A DNA stretch of 64,000 bases, from contig NZ_CP073714.1 in the NCBI RefSeq assembly GCF_023101145.1, forward strand, positions 7,316,001 to 7,380,000, written 5' to 3'. A program made the position numbers and the translations under genes. The notes beneath the pieces are model-generated. The model saw nothing but the letters and a program-made list of their open reading frames with translations, had not been told where the DNA came from and made no database searches. Position 1 is the stretch's first letter. Each line of letters starts with the position of its first letter. This document shows, piece by piece, positions 8,873 to 17,676 of this stretch. This DNA is from Paenibacillus pabuli (GTDB taxonomy: Bacteria > Bacillota > Bacilli > Paenibacillales > Paenibacillaceae).

Positions 8873-10468
8873 TTATTGCTGCGCAGCCTTATACCGGTCG
8901 TATTGCGCCTGTCTGCCGGCAATAACCTGCTCAATGTTCATTTTCTTCAAAGTCTCCATATAGCTGTCAAACTGATCTAGACTGGTATCTCCGCTTATAA
9001 ATTTGAAGTTCATCTCTTCCACATACGTCGTAATATCCGGCATGGACATGCTCTCTACACTCGCTTCATCCGGCAGAGCATATACAAATGGGAACGGCTC
9101 GTGGATGTAGGGCTCCAATTCCTTGTCGAGCTTGGCATGCCATTCGGCCACAACGGAATCCGCCGAATCCGTAGACTGAATGTTTGGCAGATTCACGGGA
9201 CCAATGCCGAGTTTCTGAATATAGTCATTGTCCTTACCTTTGTCCGTAAATGTCTTCACGCCATTCTCTTCGGTATACGTATCATCCTTGATTCCCCACG
9301 TATAATACGTCTGCGCTTCCTCACTCACCGCATAATCCAGGAAGCGAAAAGCGAGCTCCGGATTTTGGCTGTCCTTGGAGATTCCAAAAATGCCGCTCAC
9401 CGGTGTACGTCCAATATAGAACTGGTCGCCATGCGGTCCTTTCAGCGGCAGAATGCCTTTGAAGATGGGCTCCGCCGGATCATAATCCTTGAACAGCGGG
9501 CTGTAGACCATCGACATGTACCAGCTAAAATTAAACGTGGCTCCCGTTACATCCTGCGAGATGCGGGAGGTCACCTGATCGCTTGTCGTGCTGGCATAGT
9601 CCACCCCGAGCAGGCCTTCTTTGTACAGCCCATTCAGGTATGTCAGATATTCCTTGTAGGCAGGCTCATAATAGCTGAAATGCACCTTGCCCTGGTCATC
9701 GGCATAGAACTGATTGGACAGGTCTAGGCCAAATGCAGGACCAAATGCCATCGGCACAAACTTGGATTCCATGGACAACGGTATTTCATCCGCCTCGCCG
9801 TTGCCGTTCGGGTCGTCTGTCTTGAATTTGCGCAGCATCGCTGTGAACTCATCCAGTGTTGTAGGTTCGTTCAGCCCCAGCTTCTTCAACCAGCGTTCGT
9901 TCACCATAAACAAGGGCATGTAGTTTTTCGTAAGCGTTTGCTGCGGAACATAATACATTTTACCATCTGGCGTCGTTAAACTGGCTTTGACGGAGGGGGA
10001 TTTGTCGTATATTTTTTTGAGATTCACACCGTATTTCTCCACCAGGTCATTCAGCGGAATAAACAGACCACTGTTAATGTATTTCATGAGCTGATCCTGA
10101 TCCGGCAAATAAACAATATCCGGCAATCCCGTTCCGGCCGCAAGCCTTGGGTTCACCGCATCCGCGTAGTTCTGGGGCGGAATGAGGTCCCAATCGACCG
10201 TTACCCCGGCATTGCTTTCAATCTTCTTCACAATCTCGGCAGTAGAGAGATCCACATTGGTCGTCCAGGCGTTGGTCCCCAGAATCGACAGCTTGGCATC
10301 TTTCTGGTCGGTTACCGGACCTGCCCCTGTGTAGTTGAACGCTGGTTCCGAGCCTGGTGAAGCACTTTCCTTGTCGCCCCCTGCCCCTGTACTGCTGCTG
10401 CATCCGGCAAGACTGATAGCAAGAATCACCGCGAGAACACTTTTTCTTCCGGCCCCTCTGATTATCAT
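8873..10468 (-). CDS. carbohydrate ABC transporter substrate-binding lipoprotein
   Basis: The 531-residue protein has a signal peptide and lipobox (ISLAGC), so it is anchored outside the membrane. Its size and sequence features (GLPDIVYLPDQDQLMKYINSG, PNGNGEADEIPLSM with a calcium-loop look) match the large CUT1 solute-binding proteins LplA/YtcQ that capture pectic oligosaccharides. AAGGAGG lies eight bases before the ATG. It follows the two permease genes and precedes the regulator gene. The ligand is inferred from the GH105 and pectinesterase neighbours. Confidence 0.93.
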   Translation of the reverse strand: MIIRGAGRKSVLAVILAISLAGCSSSTGAGGDKESASPGSEPAFNYTGAGPVTDQKDAKLSILGTNAWTTNVDLSTAEIVKKIESNAGVTVDWDLIPPQNYADAVNPRLAAGTGLPDIVYLPDQDQLMKYINSGLFIPLNDLVEKYGVNLKKIYDKSPSVKASLTTPDGKMYYVPQQTLTKNYMPLFMVNERWLKKLGLNEPTTLDEFTAMLRKFKTDDPNGNGEADEIPLSMESKFVPMAFGPAFGLDLSNQFYADDQGKVHFSYYEPAYKEYLTYLNGLYKEGLLGVDYASTTSDQVTSRISQDVTGATFNFSWYMSMVYSPLFKDYDPAEPIFKGILPLKGPHGDQFYIGRTPVSGIFGISKDSQNPELAFRFLDYAVSEEAQTYYTWGIKDDTYTEENGVKTFTDKGKDNDYIQKLGIGPVNLPNIQSTDSADSVVAEWHAKLDKELEPYIHEPFPFVYALPDEASVESMSMPDITTYVEEMNFKFISGDTSLDQFDSYMETLKKMNIEQVIAGRQAQYDRYKAAQQ

Positions 10469-10523
10469 CCGTCATTCCTCCTTGTTATGAACAACATTGG
10501 GTGATGCATGGTGATCAATAAGG

Positions 10524-11405
10524 CTATCCTTTCACGGCTCCAAGGGTAATCCCCTTGACGAAGTACCGCTGGATAAAAGGGTAGATCGTAACGATGGGCA
10601 GAATGCTGACCACAATCGACACATACCGAACCTGAAGGGTGGACACCGCGAGCGCGCCCGTGGTCATCGTGCCACCCATTTTTTGCATGACCTCCGGTGA
10701 TGCCATAATCAGCACCCTGCGCAGAAACATCTGCAAAGGCTGCATATCCTGTTTGCCCAGATAGAGCAGGGCTGAGAAGAAGTTGTTCCAGTGGAATACG
10801 GCGTAATATAACGTCAGCACGGCGAGCGTTGGCTTAATGATGGGTACCGCCAGCCGATATAGCATTGTCAGTTCGTTCGCTCCGTCTATGCTTGCACTTT
10901 CGAAGATTTCATTCGGGATACCCTCGAAGGCTGAGCGGCAGATCATGACGTTAAACGTAATGACCAGGACGGGCAGCACCATGACCCAGCGGGTGTTATA
11001 TAGCCCCAGTGACGTAATCAGCATGTAGACCGGGATGAGTCCGCCCGAGAAATACATGGTGAAGGCGATGAAAAAGTTCAGCTTTCTGCGCAGGAAAAAT
11101 TGTTGTCTGGATAACGGAAATGCAGCGAGGCACGTAGCCACAATGTTCAGCAGTGTACCTATAACGGTGTACCACAGGGTGTTATAGAAGGACACCCACA
11201 GCTCCCGGTATTGCAGCACCATCTTGTACCCGGACAAGGTGAACCCTACCGGCCACAACGCAACCTTTTGTTTGTCTATCGCATCCACCGAGCTGAATGA
11301 TACGCTGATGACGTACAAAAAAGGATATAACGTGACGACAACTGCCAATACGGTCAGCAGATAGACAAATCCGTAGAATAACCGGTCACTTCTCGATTTT
11401 TGCAT
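10524..11405 (-). CDS. carbohydrate ABC transporter permease (LplC/YtcP type)
   Basis: The 293-residue protein has six predicted membrane segments and the EAA-type cytoplasmic loop EIFESASIDGANELTMLYRLAVPIIKPT, which docks the ATPase. The C terminus FIQRYFVKGITLGAVKG is the standard ending of the CUT1 LplC/YtcP permeases. It is the partner of the permease encoded just upstream (30-bp gap). No ATPase gene is in the operon, so the pair probably shares a multitask MsmX-type ATPase encoded elsewhere, as known for related B. subtilis pectin importers. Confidence 0.94.
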   Translation of the reverse strand: MQKSRSDRLFYGFVYLLTVLAVVVTLYPFLYVISVSFSSVDAIDKQKVALWPVGFTLSGYKMVLQYRELWVSFYNTLWYTVIGTLLNIVATCLAAFPLSRQQFFLRRKLNFFIAFTMYFSGGLIPVYMLITSLGLYNTRWVMVLPVLVITFNVMICRSAFEGIPNEIFESASIDGANELTMLYRLAVPIIKPTLAVLTLYYAVFHWNNFFSALLYLGKQDMQPLQMFLRRVLIMASPEVMQKMGGTMTTGALAVSTLQVRYVSIVVSILPIVTIYPFIQRYFVKGITLGAVKG

Positions 11406-11434
11406 ACAGGTCTCCTTTGGGTCGGAATATGGTC

Positions 11435-12352
11435 TTACCAGAGTGACATCTTGGTCAGGCGACGGGTCATCGTATTAGCCGCGAATACAAGCACAAAAGT
11501 GATGATGGAATTGAACAGGCCAACCGCTGTCGCAAATCCGTAGTTCTGTCCTTCAATCCCCATGCGATACACATAGGTGGATAACACGTCTGCGGTCTCA
11601 TAGGTAGCACCGTTATAGAGCAGATATACTTTCTCGAAGCCTACGCTCATAATGCCGCCAAGCGAGAGGAGCAGCAGGATGACGATCGTTGGTTTGATAC
11701 TGGGAAGTGTCAGGTGCCATAGCTCCTGGAATTTGTTGACACCGTCAATTTTGCCGGAATCGTACATTTCGGGATCAATGCCCATAATGGCTGCAATGTA
11801 GATGATGGAGCTGAACCCAAAGCTCTGCCAAATATCGGAGCTGGTGAATATCGTTCGGAACCATCCGGCGTCCATCATGAAGTTCACTTTCTCCATACCG
11901 AGCTTGGCAATCAGAGTGTTCACGATCCCGTCCGTGGGCGACAGGAAGTTAATAATCATGCCCGCGACCACGACGGTGGAGATGAAATGCGGAAGGTAGG
12001 TGACAGTCTGGGCGAACCGTTTGAACGCCTGATTCTTGATCTCCACAATACAGACGGCGAAGAGAATGGGAATGGAGAAGCCGAACAGGAGTGGCAGAAA
12101 GGCAAGCAAAAACGTGTTGCGCAGCAGCCTCCAGAAGTAAATGGAGTTCACGAACTGATCAAACCACCTTAAGCCTACCCATTCACCGCTGAACATTCCC
12201 TGCCCGGGCATGAAATTGCGGAAGGCCAGCAGCATGCCCGGCATGGGAACATACATGAAGATGACATAATACAGAAAAATGGGTGAGAACATCAGCAGCA
12301 AATACTTATCTCGTTTGATCAAGCTGAGCAGCGTGGACATGCGACTTTTCAT
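11435..12352 (-). CDS. carbohydrate ABC transporter permease (LplB/YteP type)
   Basis: The first gene of the operon encodes 305 residues with six membrane segments. The EAA loop is seen in EMYDSGKIDGVNKFQELWHLTLPSIKPT. The N terminus (LLLMFSPIFLYYVIFMYVPMPGMLLAFRNF) is typical of LplB/YteP proteins. It forms a heterodimer with the LplC-type permease next to it. Upstream lies a gap with two LacI-type palindromes and a cre-like site. Confidence 0.94.
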   Translation of the reverse strand: MKSRMSTLLSLIKRDKYLLLMFSPIFLYYVIFMYVPMPGMLLAFRNFMPGQGMFSGEWVGLRWFDQFVNSIYFWRLLRNTFLLAFLPLLFGFSIPILFAVCIVEIKNQAFKRFAQTVTYLPHFISTVVVAGMIINFLSPTDGIVNTLIAKLGMEKVNFMMDAGWFRTIFTSSDIWQSFGFSSIIYIAAIMGIDPEMYDSGKIDGVNKFQELWHLTLPSIKPTIVILLLLSLGGIMSVGFEKVYLLYNGATYETADVLSTYVYRMGIEGQNYGFATAVGLFNSIITFVLVFAANTMTRRLTKMSLW

Positions 12353-12376
12353 TTCATAGCACTCCCCTTAAATCAA

Positions 12377-12394
12377 AATTACAACGTTTGAATT
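12377..12394. promoter_or_regulatory. LacI-family operator, imperfect copy
   Basis: AATTACAACGTTTGAATT differs by two positions from the perfect palindrome at 12524-12541 and lies 25 bp before the permease start codon. Confidence 0.6.
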
Positions 12395-12523
12395 TTTGAA
12401 CATGGATTCCATGCAAAATCCGGTGAGATCTGATTACATAAAAATTCCATCAAGTTCATTTATGGATAGAATATTGAGACAAATAAGAAACAATTGAATA
12501 CGTAGATGTAAACACAAAATCAT

Positions 12524-12541
12524 AATTACAACGTTGTAATT
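12524..12541. promoter_or_regulatory. LacI-family operator, perfect 18-bp palindrome
   Basis: AATTACAACGTTGTAATT is a perfect inverted repeat centred on CG, the usual form of LacI-family operators. The likely ligand is the regulator encoded at 7854-8846 in the same operon. The centre is 147 bp from the second copy, a distance that allows looping. Confidence 0.7.
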
Positions 12542-12551
12542 TTTCTTTAAA

Positions 12552-12565
12552 TGTATACGCTTACA
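12552..12565 (-). promoter_or_regulatory. cre-like site (CcpA carbon catabolite control)
   Basis: On the minus strand TGTAAGCGTATACA matches the TGWAANCGNTNWCA consensus with one mismatch. It lies upstream of the pectin operon and would allow repression by preferred sugars. The remaining bases to 12819 contain a small CGCCAG/CTGGCG hairpin (12747-12762) without a T run, and nothing else that I recognise. Confidence 0.5.
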
Positions 12566-12819
12566 TAAACTATTTTTCCCATCTTAGCAAAGTCGATTGA
12601 ATTTGGCAACAACAAAAATCAGTGTTTGTCTGCAAAGATATCTGCATTGTTTTGCGGGTCAGAGAGAACTGTTAGCGGGCAAAAAAGGCACGAAAAAAGG
12701 GCCATGAACGTATTTCTCCCGTTCTGCCCGGCTCATGTACTGCCCTCGCCAGCGTTCTGGCGCAGCGCAGGATTGTTTTACTTTTGAAACGTGTACCCGT
12801 TCTTCAACCTCTTCGGATT

Positions 12820-13710
12820 CTACATCTGGTTCCGATACTCCATCGGTGTTACACCCGTCACGCGCTGGAATGCCCTGTAGAACTGACTGACATTGGAGAA
12901 CCCCAGCCCAAAGCTGATGGTGGTCACAGAATCTGTTGTATGGCGCAGTCGTCGTGTGGCTTCCTCCACACGCAAATTCAGCACGTACTGATACGGCGTT
13001 GAACCTGTCAGTGCCTTGAAGGAACGCATAAAATGATATCTGCTCTGGTGTGCAACGGCCGCCATGGATTCAATATCCATTGGACTTGTATAGTCACTGT
13101 GTATATACTCCAGCACTCGCAGCATATGGGGATCAATGAGTGCACCGCGGCTGCTTGTACGCTGAAGCAGATTCTGGAGCTGCTCGTTAACCAGGGTCGC
13201 GTCCGCACTTCCTATCCCACCCATTCCTGTGGCTGCCAGTGTCGGTTTACTCCCATTCTGTTGACCAGACAGTATCCGTCCAAGATATGTCTCCACCGCA
13301 AGCTCCGTTTCCTGTATCTGTAATGGTTCCGGCGCATCGTCCAACAAAACGGCGTTCCAGCCTCGAAACAGTCTGCTGATCTCAGCCGGATCGAAAGTTT
13401 GTGTGGTCCGAAATTCAGTCTGCGTCCCTAGTCGATCTGAATTCTCCAGGCCGCCAACTGGCGGATTACGAAACTTGATCACGATAACCGCGGAGTCCGA
13501 TCCAATCTCGAAAAAGTGCTCCATCCGGGGATGCGCAATAATCCCCAGCCCTGCTTGCAAAGGATAAGCTTGTTGTTCCTGCACCAGATGACACTCGCCT
13601 CTTACAGGCAGCGTTACCTGATACCAGTCATCATGTACATGGGGTTCATTGGCGAATCCGCCAGAAGCCTTCCACAATTCCAATCCATTCAGCATTATGT
13701 TTAATTCCAT
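12820..13710 (-). CDS. AraC family transcriptional regulator with N-terminal cupin domain
   Basis: About 296 residues. The N-terminal part (HVHDDWYQVTLPVRGECHL) is a cupin-like ligand-sensing domain. The C-terminal ~100 residues carry two helix-turn-helix motifs, ending with ISFGLGFSNVSQFYRAFQRVTGVTPMEYR, the AraC/XylS signature. I chose ATG at 13710 (GTGAGG upstream) because the other ATG at 13731 overlaps a good -10 element. It is divergent from the MFS gene at 13828, a common arrangement in which the regulator controls the pump. Its effector is unknown. Confidence 0.9.
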   Translation of the reverse strand: MELNIMLNGLELWKASGGFANEPHVHDDWYQVTLPVRGECHLVQEQQAYPLQAGLGIIAHPRMEHFFEIGSDSAVIVIKFRNPPVGGLENSDRLGTQTEFRTTQTFDPAEISRLFRGWNAVLLDDAPEPLQIQETELAVETYLGRILSGQQNGSKPTLAATGMGGIGSADATLVNEQLQNLLQRTSSRGALIDPHMLRVLEYIHSDYTSPMDIESMAAVAHQSRYHFMRSFKALTGSTPYQYVLNLRVEEATRRLRHTTDSVTTISFGLGFSNVSQFYRAFQRVTGVTPMEYRNQM

Positions 13711-13729
13711 CGTTTCCTCACCTGCTGAC

Positions 13730-13757
13730 ATTATAGCAAATCGTGCTCACTTTCCAA
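13730..13757 (-). promoter_or_regulatory. promoter of the AraC regulator gene
   Basis: On the minus strand TTGGAA and TATAAT are separated by 16 bp, with TG one base before the -10 (extended form). Confidence 0.6.
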
Positions 13758-13827
13758 GCACTTTTCACAAAGACAATATCTGTTTGTATCTTTTATCATG
13801 GAAAAAAATAATTCGAGGTGATCTCCC

Positions 13828-15054
13828 GTGGTTCAAGCCGCTGTAAGCAAAATGCAAATCAATCACTCCGCCAATTGGGCACTTGCCGGGGTTAGCTTCG
13901 CCCATCTGCTGAATGATGCGATGCAGACCGTGGTTCCGTCTGCTTTTCCGCTGTTCCAGCAAACCATGCAGCTCAGTTTCGCCCAGATGGGCTGGATTGC
14001 CTTCACATTGAATATTACCGCATCGGTCCTACAGCCGCTGGTCGGTTATATGTCTGATCGCAAACCGATGCCGATCCTGCTGCCTGGCGGCATGTTATTC
14101 TCCCTGATCGGTGTTCTCGGCTTTGCCTTGTCTTCGGAATTATGGATGCTGCTTGTCTCCGCAGCATTGATTGGCATAGGTTCCTCCATTCTCCATCCTG
14201 AATCCTCACGTGTCGCCCATCTGGCGGCTGGTCGCGGACGCGGAATGGCTCAGTCCATCTTCCAGGTCGGTGGCAATACAGGTCAGGCTCTCGCCCCGCT
14301 GCTGGTTGCCTTTATCCTGCTTCCGCATGGACAGCTTAGCTTTCTGTGGCTAATGGCCTTTGCCCTGATCGGAATCATTATCCAGTCTTCCGTTAGCCGC
14401 TGGTACAGAGACAAATTGGCTGACGATCACAGCCGTCAGCAGCAGCCTGTACAGGCTAATGGCATTGTGCAGCCTGCTGCCCGGCCTGCAAGTCGGGGAT
14501 TTATCGCTTTTACGATGGGGATTCTTATCCTGCTGCTGTTTTCCAAATTCGTATATATTGCCGGTATGACGGGATATTATGCCTTCTATTATGCGGATGT
14601 ATATAACCTGCCTCTTTCGCAGGCACAGATCTGCCTGTTCGTTCTGCAATTTGCGGGTATGGTTGGAACCTTGATCGGCGGCCCGCTGGCTGACCGTTAT
14701 GGACGTAAACCGATGATCTGGTTCTCCATTGCAGGTACTGCACCGTTTTCACTACTGCTCCCTTATGCGGGACCAGTCTTATCCATGATATTGTGCGGCA
14801 TGATCGGTTTAATTCTGATGTCCGGCTTCAGTGTCATCATTGTCTACGCACAGGAATTGCTGCCGCGTCACATCGGGACGGTATCGGGATTGTTCTTCGG
14901 TCTGTCATTTGGCATGGCAGGACTTGGGTCGGTTGTGCTCGGTTCCCTGATTGATGTGACCAGTATTTCATTCGTCATCAAGCTATGTTCCTTTTTGCCG
15001 CTGCTCGGGGTGTGTGCTGTATTCCTGCGTCGGGATCGGCCAAGAAACGCCTAA
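13828..15054 (+). CDS. MFS transporter, Fsr (fosmidomycin resistance) family
   Basis: The 408-residue protein has about 12 membrane segments. FAHLLNDAMQTVVPSAFPLF followed by SFAQMGWIAFTLNITASVLQPLVGYMSDR is characteristic of the Fsr branch of the major facilitator superfamily, which exports small toxic compounds by proton antiport. Start is GTG with GAGGTGATC upstream. It is divergent from an AraC regulator gene. The natural substrate is not known; resistance to fosmidomycin is only a family precedent. Confidence 0.9.
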   Translation: MVQAAVSKMQINHSANWALAGVSFAHLLNDAMQTVVPSAFPLFQQTMQLSFAQMGWIAFTLNITASVLQPLVGYMSDRKPMPILLPGGMLFSLIGVLGFALSSELWMLLVSAALIGIGSSILHPESSRVAHLAAGRGRGMAQSIFQVGGNTGQALAPLLVAFILLPHGQLSFLWLMAFALIGIIIQSSVSRWYRDKLADDHSRQQQPVQANGIVQPAARPASRGFIAFTMGILILLLFSKFVYIAGMTGYYAFYYADVYNLPLSQAQICLFVLQFAGMVGTLIGGPLADRYGRKPMIWFSIAGTAPFSLLLPYAGPVLSMILCGMIGLILMSGFSVIIVYAQELLPRHIGTVSGLFFGLSFGMAGLGSVVLGSLIDVTSISFVIKLCSFLPLLGVCAVFLRRDRPRNA

Positions 15055-15134
15055 TATGCATTGAAACGTCAGTCGTTTTGTGACTACAATAAGAATCATG
15101 AAAACAGAGGCTAAACAGAAGGAAGGAATAATCC

Positions 15135-15914
15135 ATGATCATTGATGTACAGCATGTTACCTGGCAAAGGGGACCGATCACCCTGCTGAACGATGTCAGC
15201 TGGCGTGTAAACGAAGGCGAACACTGGGCACTGCTTGGCCTGAATGGTTCCGGCAAAACCACACTCTTGAACATGATCACCGGATATCTCTGGCCAACAG
15301 AAGGTACGATATCCGTGCTTGGACACCGTTACGGGGATGTGGATTTGCGCGAACTGCGGAAGTCAATCGGCTGGGTCAGCTCCTCCCTTCAGGAAAAATT
15401 GTATGGTACCGACCGCACACAGTATGTCGTAATCAGTGGCAAACACGCCACCATCGGGCTGTACGATAAACTGTCAGACGAGGATCTGGACCAGGCAAAG
15501 GAACTGATGCGCACCCTCGGCTGTCAGCATCTGTGGGATCGCGAGTATCGTACCTGTTCCCAGGGGGAGAAACAGAAGCTGCTCATTGCCAGAGCCCTGA
15601 TGGCTAACCCGCGTGTACTGATTCTGGACGAGCCCTGTAATGGCCTCGATCTGTTCTCCAGAGAGCGGCTGCTGGAAAGCATCAGTGAGCTGACGCAGAA
15701 GCCGGACACCCCTGCGCTCATCTACGTAACTCATCATACCGAGGAAATATTGCCTGTATTTAGTCACAGCCTCTTGCTCCGTCGGGGTGAGATCGTGAAC
15801 AGCGGATTAACCAGCGAGTTGATGAACAGAGACGTATTGAGTAACTTTTTTGAATCACCTGTGGATGTGGATCGGCATGGAGAACGTGTCTATGTCAGAG
15901 CATCGGATAAGTAA
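15135..15914 (+). CDS. ABC transporter ATP-binding protein (YlmA-like)
   Basis: The 259-residue ATPase has Walker A GLNGSGKTT at 35-43, signature CSQGEKQK and Walker B VLILDEPCNGLD, followed by the switch histidine in YVTHHTEE. The sequence matches the single-gene YlmA/ModF-like group that has no permease beside it, and none is present here. The role is unclear; a partner permease would have to be encoded elsewhere. GAAGGAAGG precedes the ATG, and a strong terminator follows. Confidence 0.9.
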   Translation: MIIDVQHVTWQRGPITLLNDVSWRVNEGEHWALLGLNGSGKTTLLNMITGYLWPTEGTISVLGHRYGDVDLRELRKSIGWVSSSLQEKLYGTDRTQYVVISGKHATIGLYDKLSDEDLDQAKELMRTLGCQHLWDREYRTCSQGEKQKLLIARALMANPRVLILDEPCNGLDLFSRERLLESISELTQKPDTPALIYVTHHTEEILPVFSHSLLLRRGEIVNSGLTSELMNRDVLSNFFESPVDVDRHGERVYVRASDK

Positions 15915-15947
15915 TTTTCAATATCTATTCACAGTCAGAACAGTCGA

Positions 15948-15994
15948 AACAGCCCAAAAATCTTATCCACATGTGGACAGGTTTTTGGGCTGTT
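15948..15994 (+). terminator. terminator after the YlmA-like gene
   Basis: AACAGCCCAAAAA pairs with TTTTTGGGCTGTT, with an inner palindrome TCCACATGTGGA. Confidence 0.75.
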
Positions 15995-16009
15995 ATACTA
16001 TATATTGAA

Positions 16010-16759
16010 TTATCCACAGCTTTCTGTGTATGATTTTCGGGCAGACAGGAATAAAAACAACGGAATGCGCTGTCTGCGCAGGTACGTCTCCTCGTTCACA
16101 AAATGCTGACGCTGAGGCGCCGACTCCCGCAGATGCTGTACTTGAAATCCTGCCTTTTGCAATGCCATGTAATAGGCTTCGATGGAGCGATGCATTTTTT
16201 TCACCGTGCCTCCAAGCCACTGCTGCTCCCGAAATCCCTCCACAAAATACTGATCAACGATCCAGTTGGTCCGGGTCCCCGAAGGCTGCAAGGTCGACGT
16301 AATCACAGGATGTTCTACCGAAAATATGAATGTACCATTCTCTTTTAATGTGTGGTATACCTTGCGGAACAGGCTGTTCACATCTTCAATATAATGAATA
16401 GCCAGTCTGGATATGACCAGATCATAGGTATCCGCGGGGTAGCTCCAGTCTTCCATATACGCATGCTCAATCTGTGCATTCTGGCCCTTTATCGATTCAT
16501 TGGCAGCCTGAATCATATTCAGGGAACCTTCGACTCCGGTATAACTGCCACCATGGTGGCCAGGGCCCAGCAGTTCTGCTCCGAACCTCGCATCCCCACA
16601 GCCGAGATCCAATATGCTCTTGCCCACAACGTCTCCAATCAACTCCAACATTACAGGCTTTTCCAGTGTATCGTTGGCATTCTCCTGCCATTGCCGGCGT
16701 TCCATATACTTCTCGAAATTAGCTTCATCCTCGTAAAAATCCGATCCCCGTTCGCTCAT
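16010..16759 (-). CDS. class I SAM-dependent methyltransferase
   Basis: About 249 residues. The SAM-binding motif SILDLGCGDARFGAELL and the acidic loop YTGVEGS are followed by YDLVISRLAIHYIEDV, so it is a class I (Rossmann) methyltransferase of the UbiE/small-molecule type. ATG at 16759 is preferred because GGAGG lies eight bases upstream; an in-frame ATG at 16774 has no site. The substrate cannot be told, and the neighbours do not help. Confidence 0.88.
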   Translation of the reverse strand: MSERGSDFYEDEANFEKYMERRQWQENANDTLEKPVMLELIGDVVGKSILDLGCGDARFGAELLGPGHHGGSYTGVEGSLNMIQAANESIKGQNAQIEHAYMEDWSYPADTYDLVISRLAIHYIEDVNSLFRKVYHTLKENGTFIFSVEHPVITSTLQPSGTRTNWIVDQYFVEGFREQQWLGGTVKKMHRSIEAYYMALQKAGFQVQHLRESAPQRQHFVNEETYLRRQRIPLFLFLSARKSYTESCG

Positions 16760-16878
16760 TGCGCAACCCTCCATTACTGTGATGAAGTTCAGCTCTCCTA
16801 TTCAGCCTGGAAGATTATACACCTTTGGAAGCTATAGTTGGAACCCTTGCCTGATTCAACCTCAGTAGACCTGAAACC

Positions 16879-16926
16879 AAAAAAGTACAGCGAGCGCTAT
16901 CTTGGCGCCTCACTGTACTTTTTTTT
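16879..16926. terminator. terminator of the membrane protein gene
   Basis: AAAAAGTACAG-CGAGCGC pairs with GCGCCTCACTGTACTTTTTT. On the minus strand it ends the gene at 16925-17473. Confidence 0.75.
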
Positions 16927-17473
16927 ATAGAAAAGCATGGATCAGGAACAACACAGCAAAAGCTAGACCCGATCTCAGATGCCACTGCCGATCTAGCTTC
17001 TTGTAACGGAAAATCCCGGCAATCGGAACAGGAAGCAGAGCAATCCCAGCGAGCAAACCCGTAATATGATTAAAATCCAGCTTGAAGTTAAACAAAAAGG
17101 CTCCAATCACATGAAGGGCTATCAAACCCATCGCAACCATGGCAACCGGGACGTGTACTCGCCGGGCTATACCCAGCAGCTTTACAGCCAGCTTCCTGAT
17201 TCCCGCCCAGGGGTCAAGCCACTTTCGTTTTATCATAAACAGAATCACGTAATAAGCCAGCACAACAAACAGCAAGATTCGGGCTTGAGAGCCATAAACC
17301 TTATACGCCTCGCTGATGTGATGGTCGTTCCAGTTTGTTGTACTGTTATACAGATGAATTAAACTCCACAGACCGTAAGCCAAAATAACTGCGGTCAGCA
17401 CCAGACTGAACCCTATCCATTTGCGGTCTTTTTGAGGAATATAACCCCTCTTCTTCACGGCTGACTTGTTCAT
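16925..17473 (-). CDS. membrane protein, possible ferric-reductase/cytochrome b-like
   Basis: About 182 residues with five hydrophobic segments. Histidines sit inside or beside membrane helices (RRVHVPVAMVAMGLIALHVIGAFL, LDFNHITGLLAGIALL, FAVLFLIHAFL), the pattern of haem-binding membrane domains such as cytochrome b561 or ferric reductase-like modules. There is no flavin domain. ATG at 17473 is preferred (AAGGG nine bases upstream); GTG at 17479 is also possible. The redox role is an inference. Confidence 0.7.
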   Translation of the reverse strand: MNKSAVKKRGYIPQKDRKWIGFSLVLTAVILAYGLWSLIHLYNSTTNWNDHHISEAYKVYGSQARILLFVVLAYYVILFMIKRKWLDPWAGIRKLAVKLLGIARRVHVPVAMVAMGLIALHVIGAFLFNFKLDFNHITGLLAGIALLPVPIAGIFRYKKLDRQWHLRSGLAFAVLFLIHAFL

Positions 17474-17623
17474 GATCACTGTCCCTTCCCCTTTACGATG
17501 AATGGTTCATCCCTGTTGCTGAGAAGTATAGCACCTATTTCTGTGAATTCAGTTAAAGAATGAGTCCTTCCCCTATCAGGGATCGAATGTAACGAAATTT
17601 AACCTCTCTGGCATTATAAGAAC

Positions 17624-17650
17624 AGGCGGCTCTGCTTTGCAGAACCGCCT
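17624..17650 (-). terminator. hairpin after the GT2 gene
   Basis: AGGCGGTTCTGC pairs with GCAGAGCCGCCT on the minus strand. The T run after it is weak (TGTTCTT). Confidence 0.55.
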
Positions 17651-17676
17651 GGCTCGTGGTTGGTCAAGTAGCTTGC

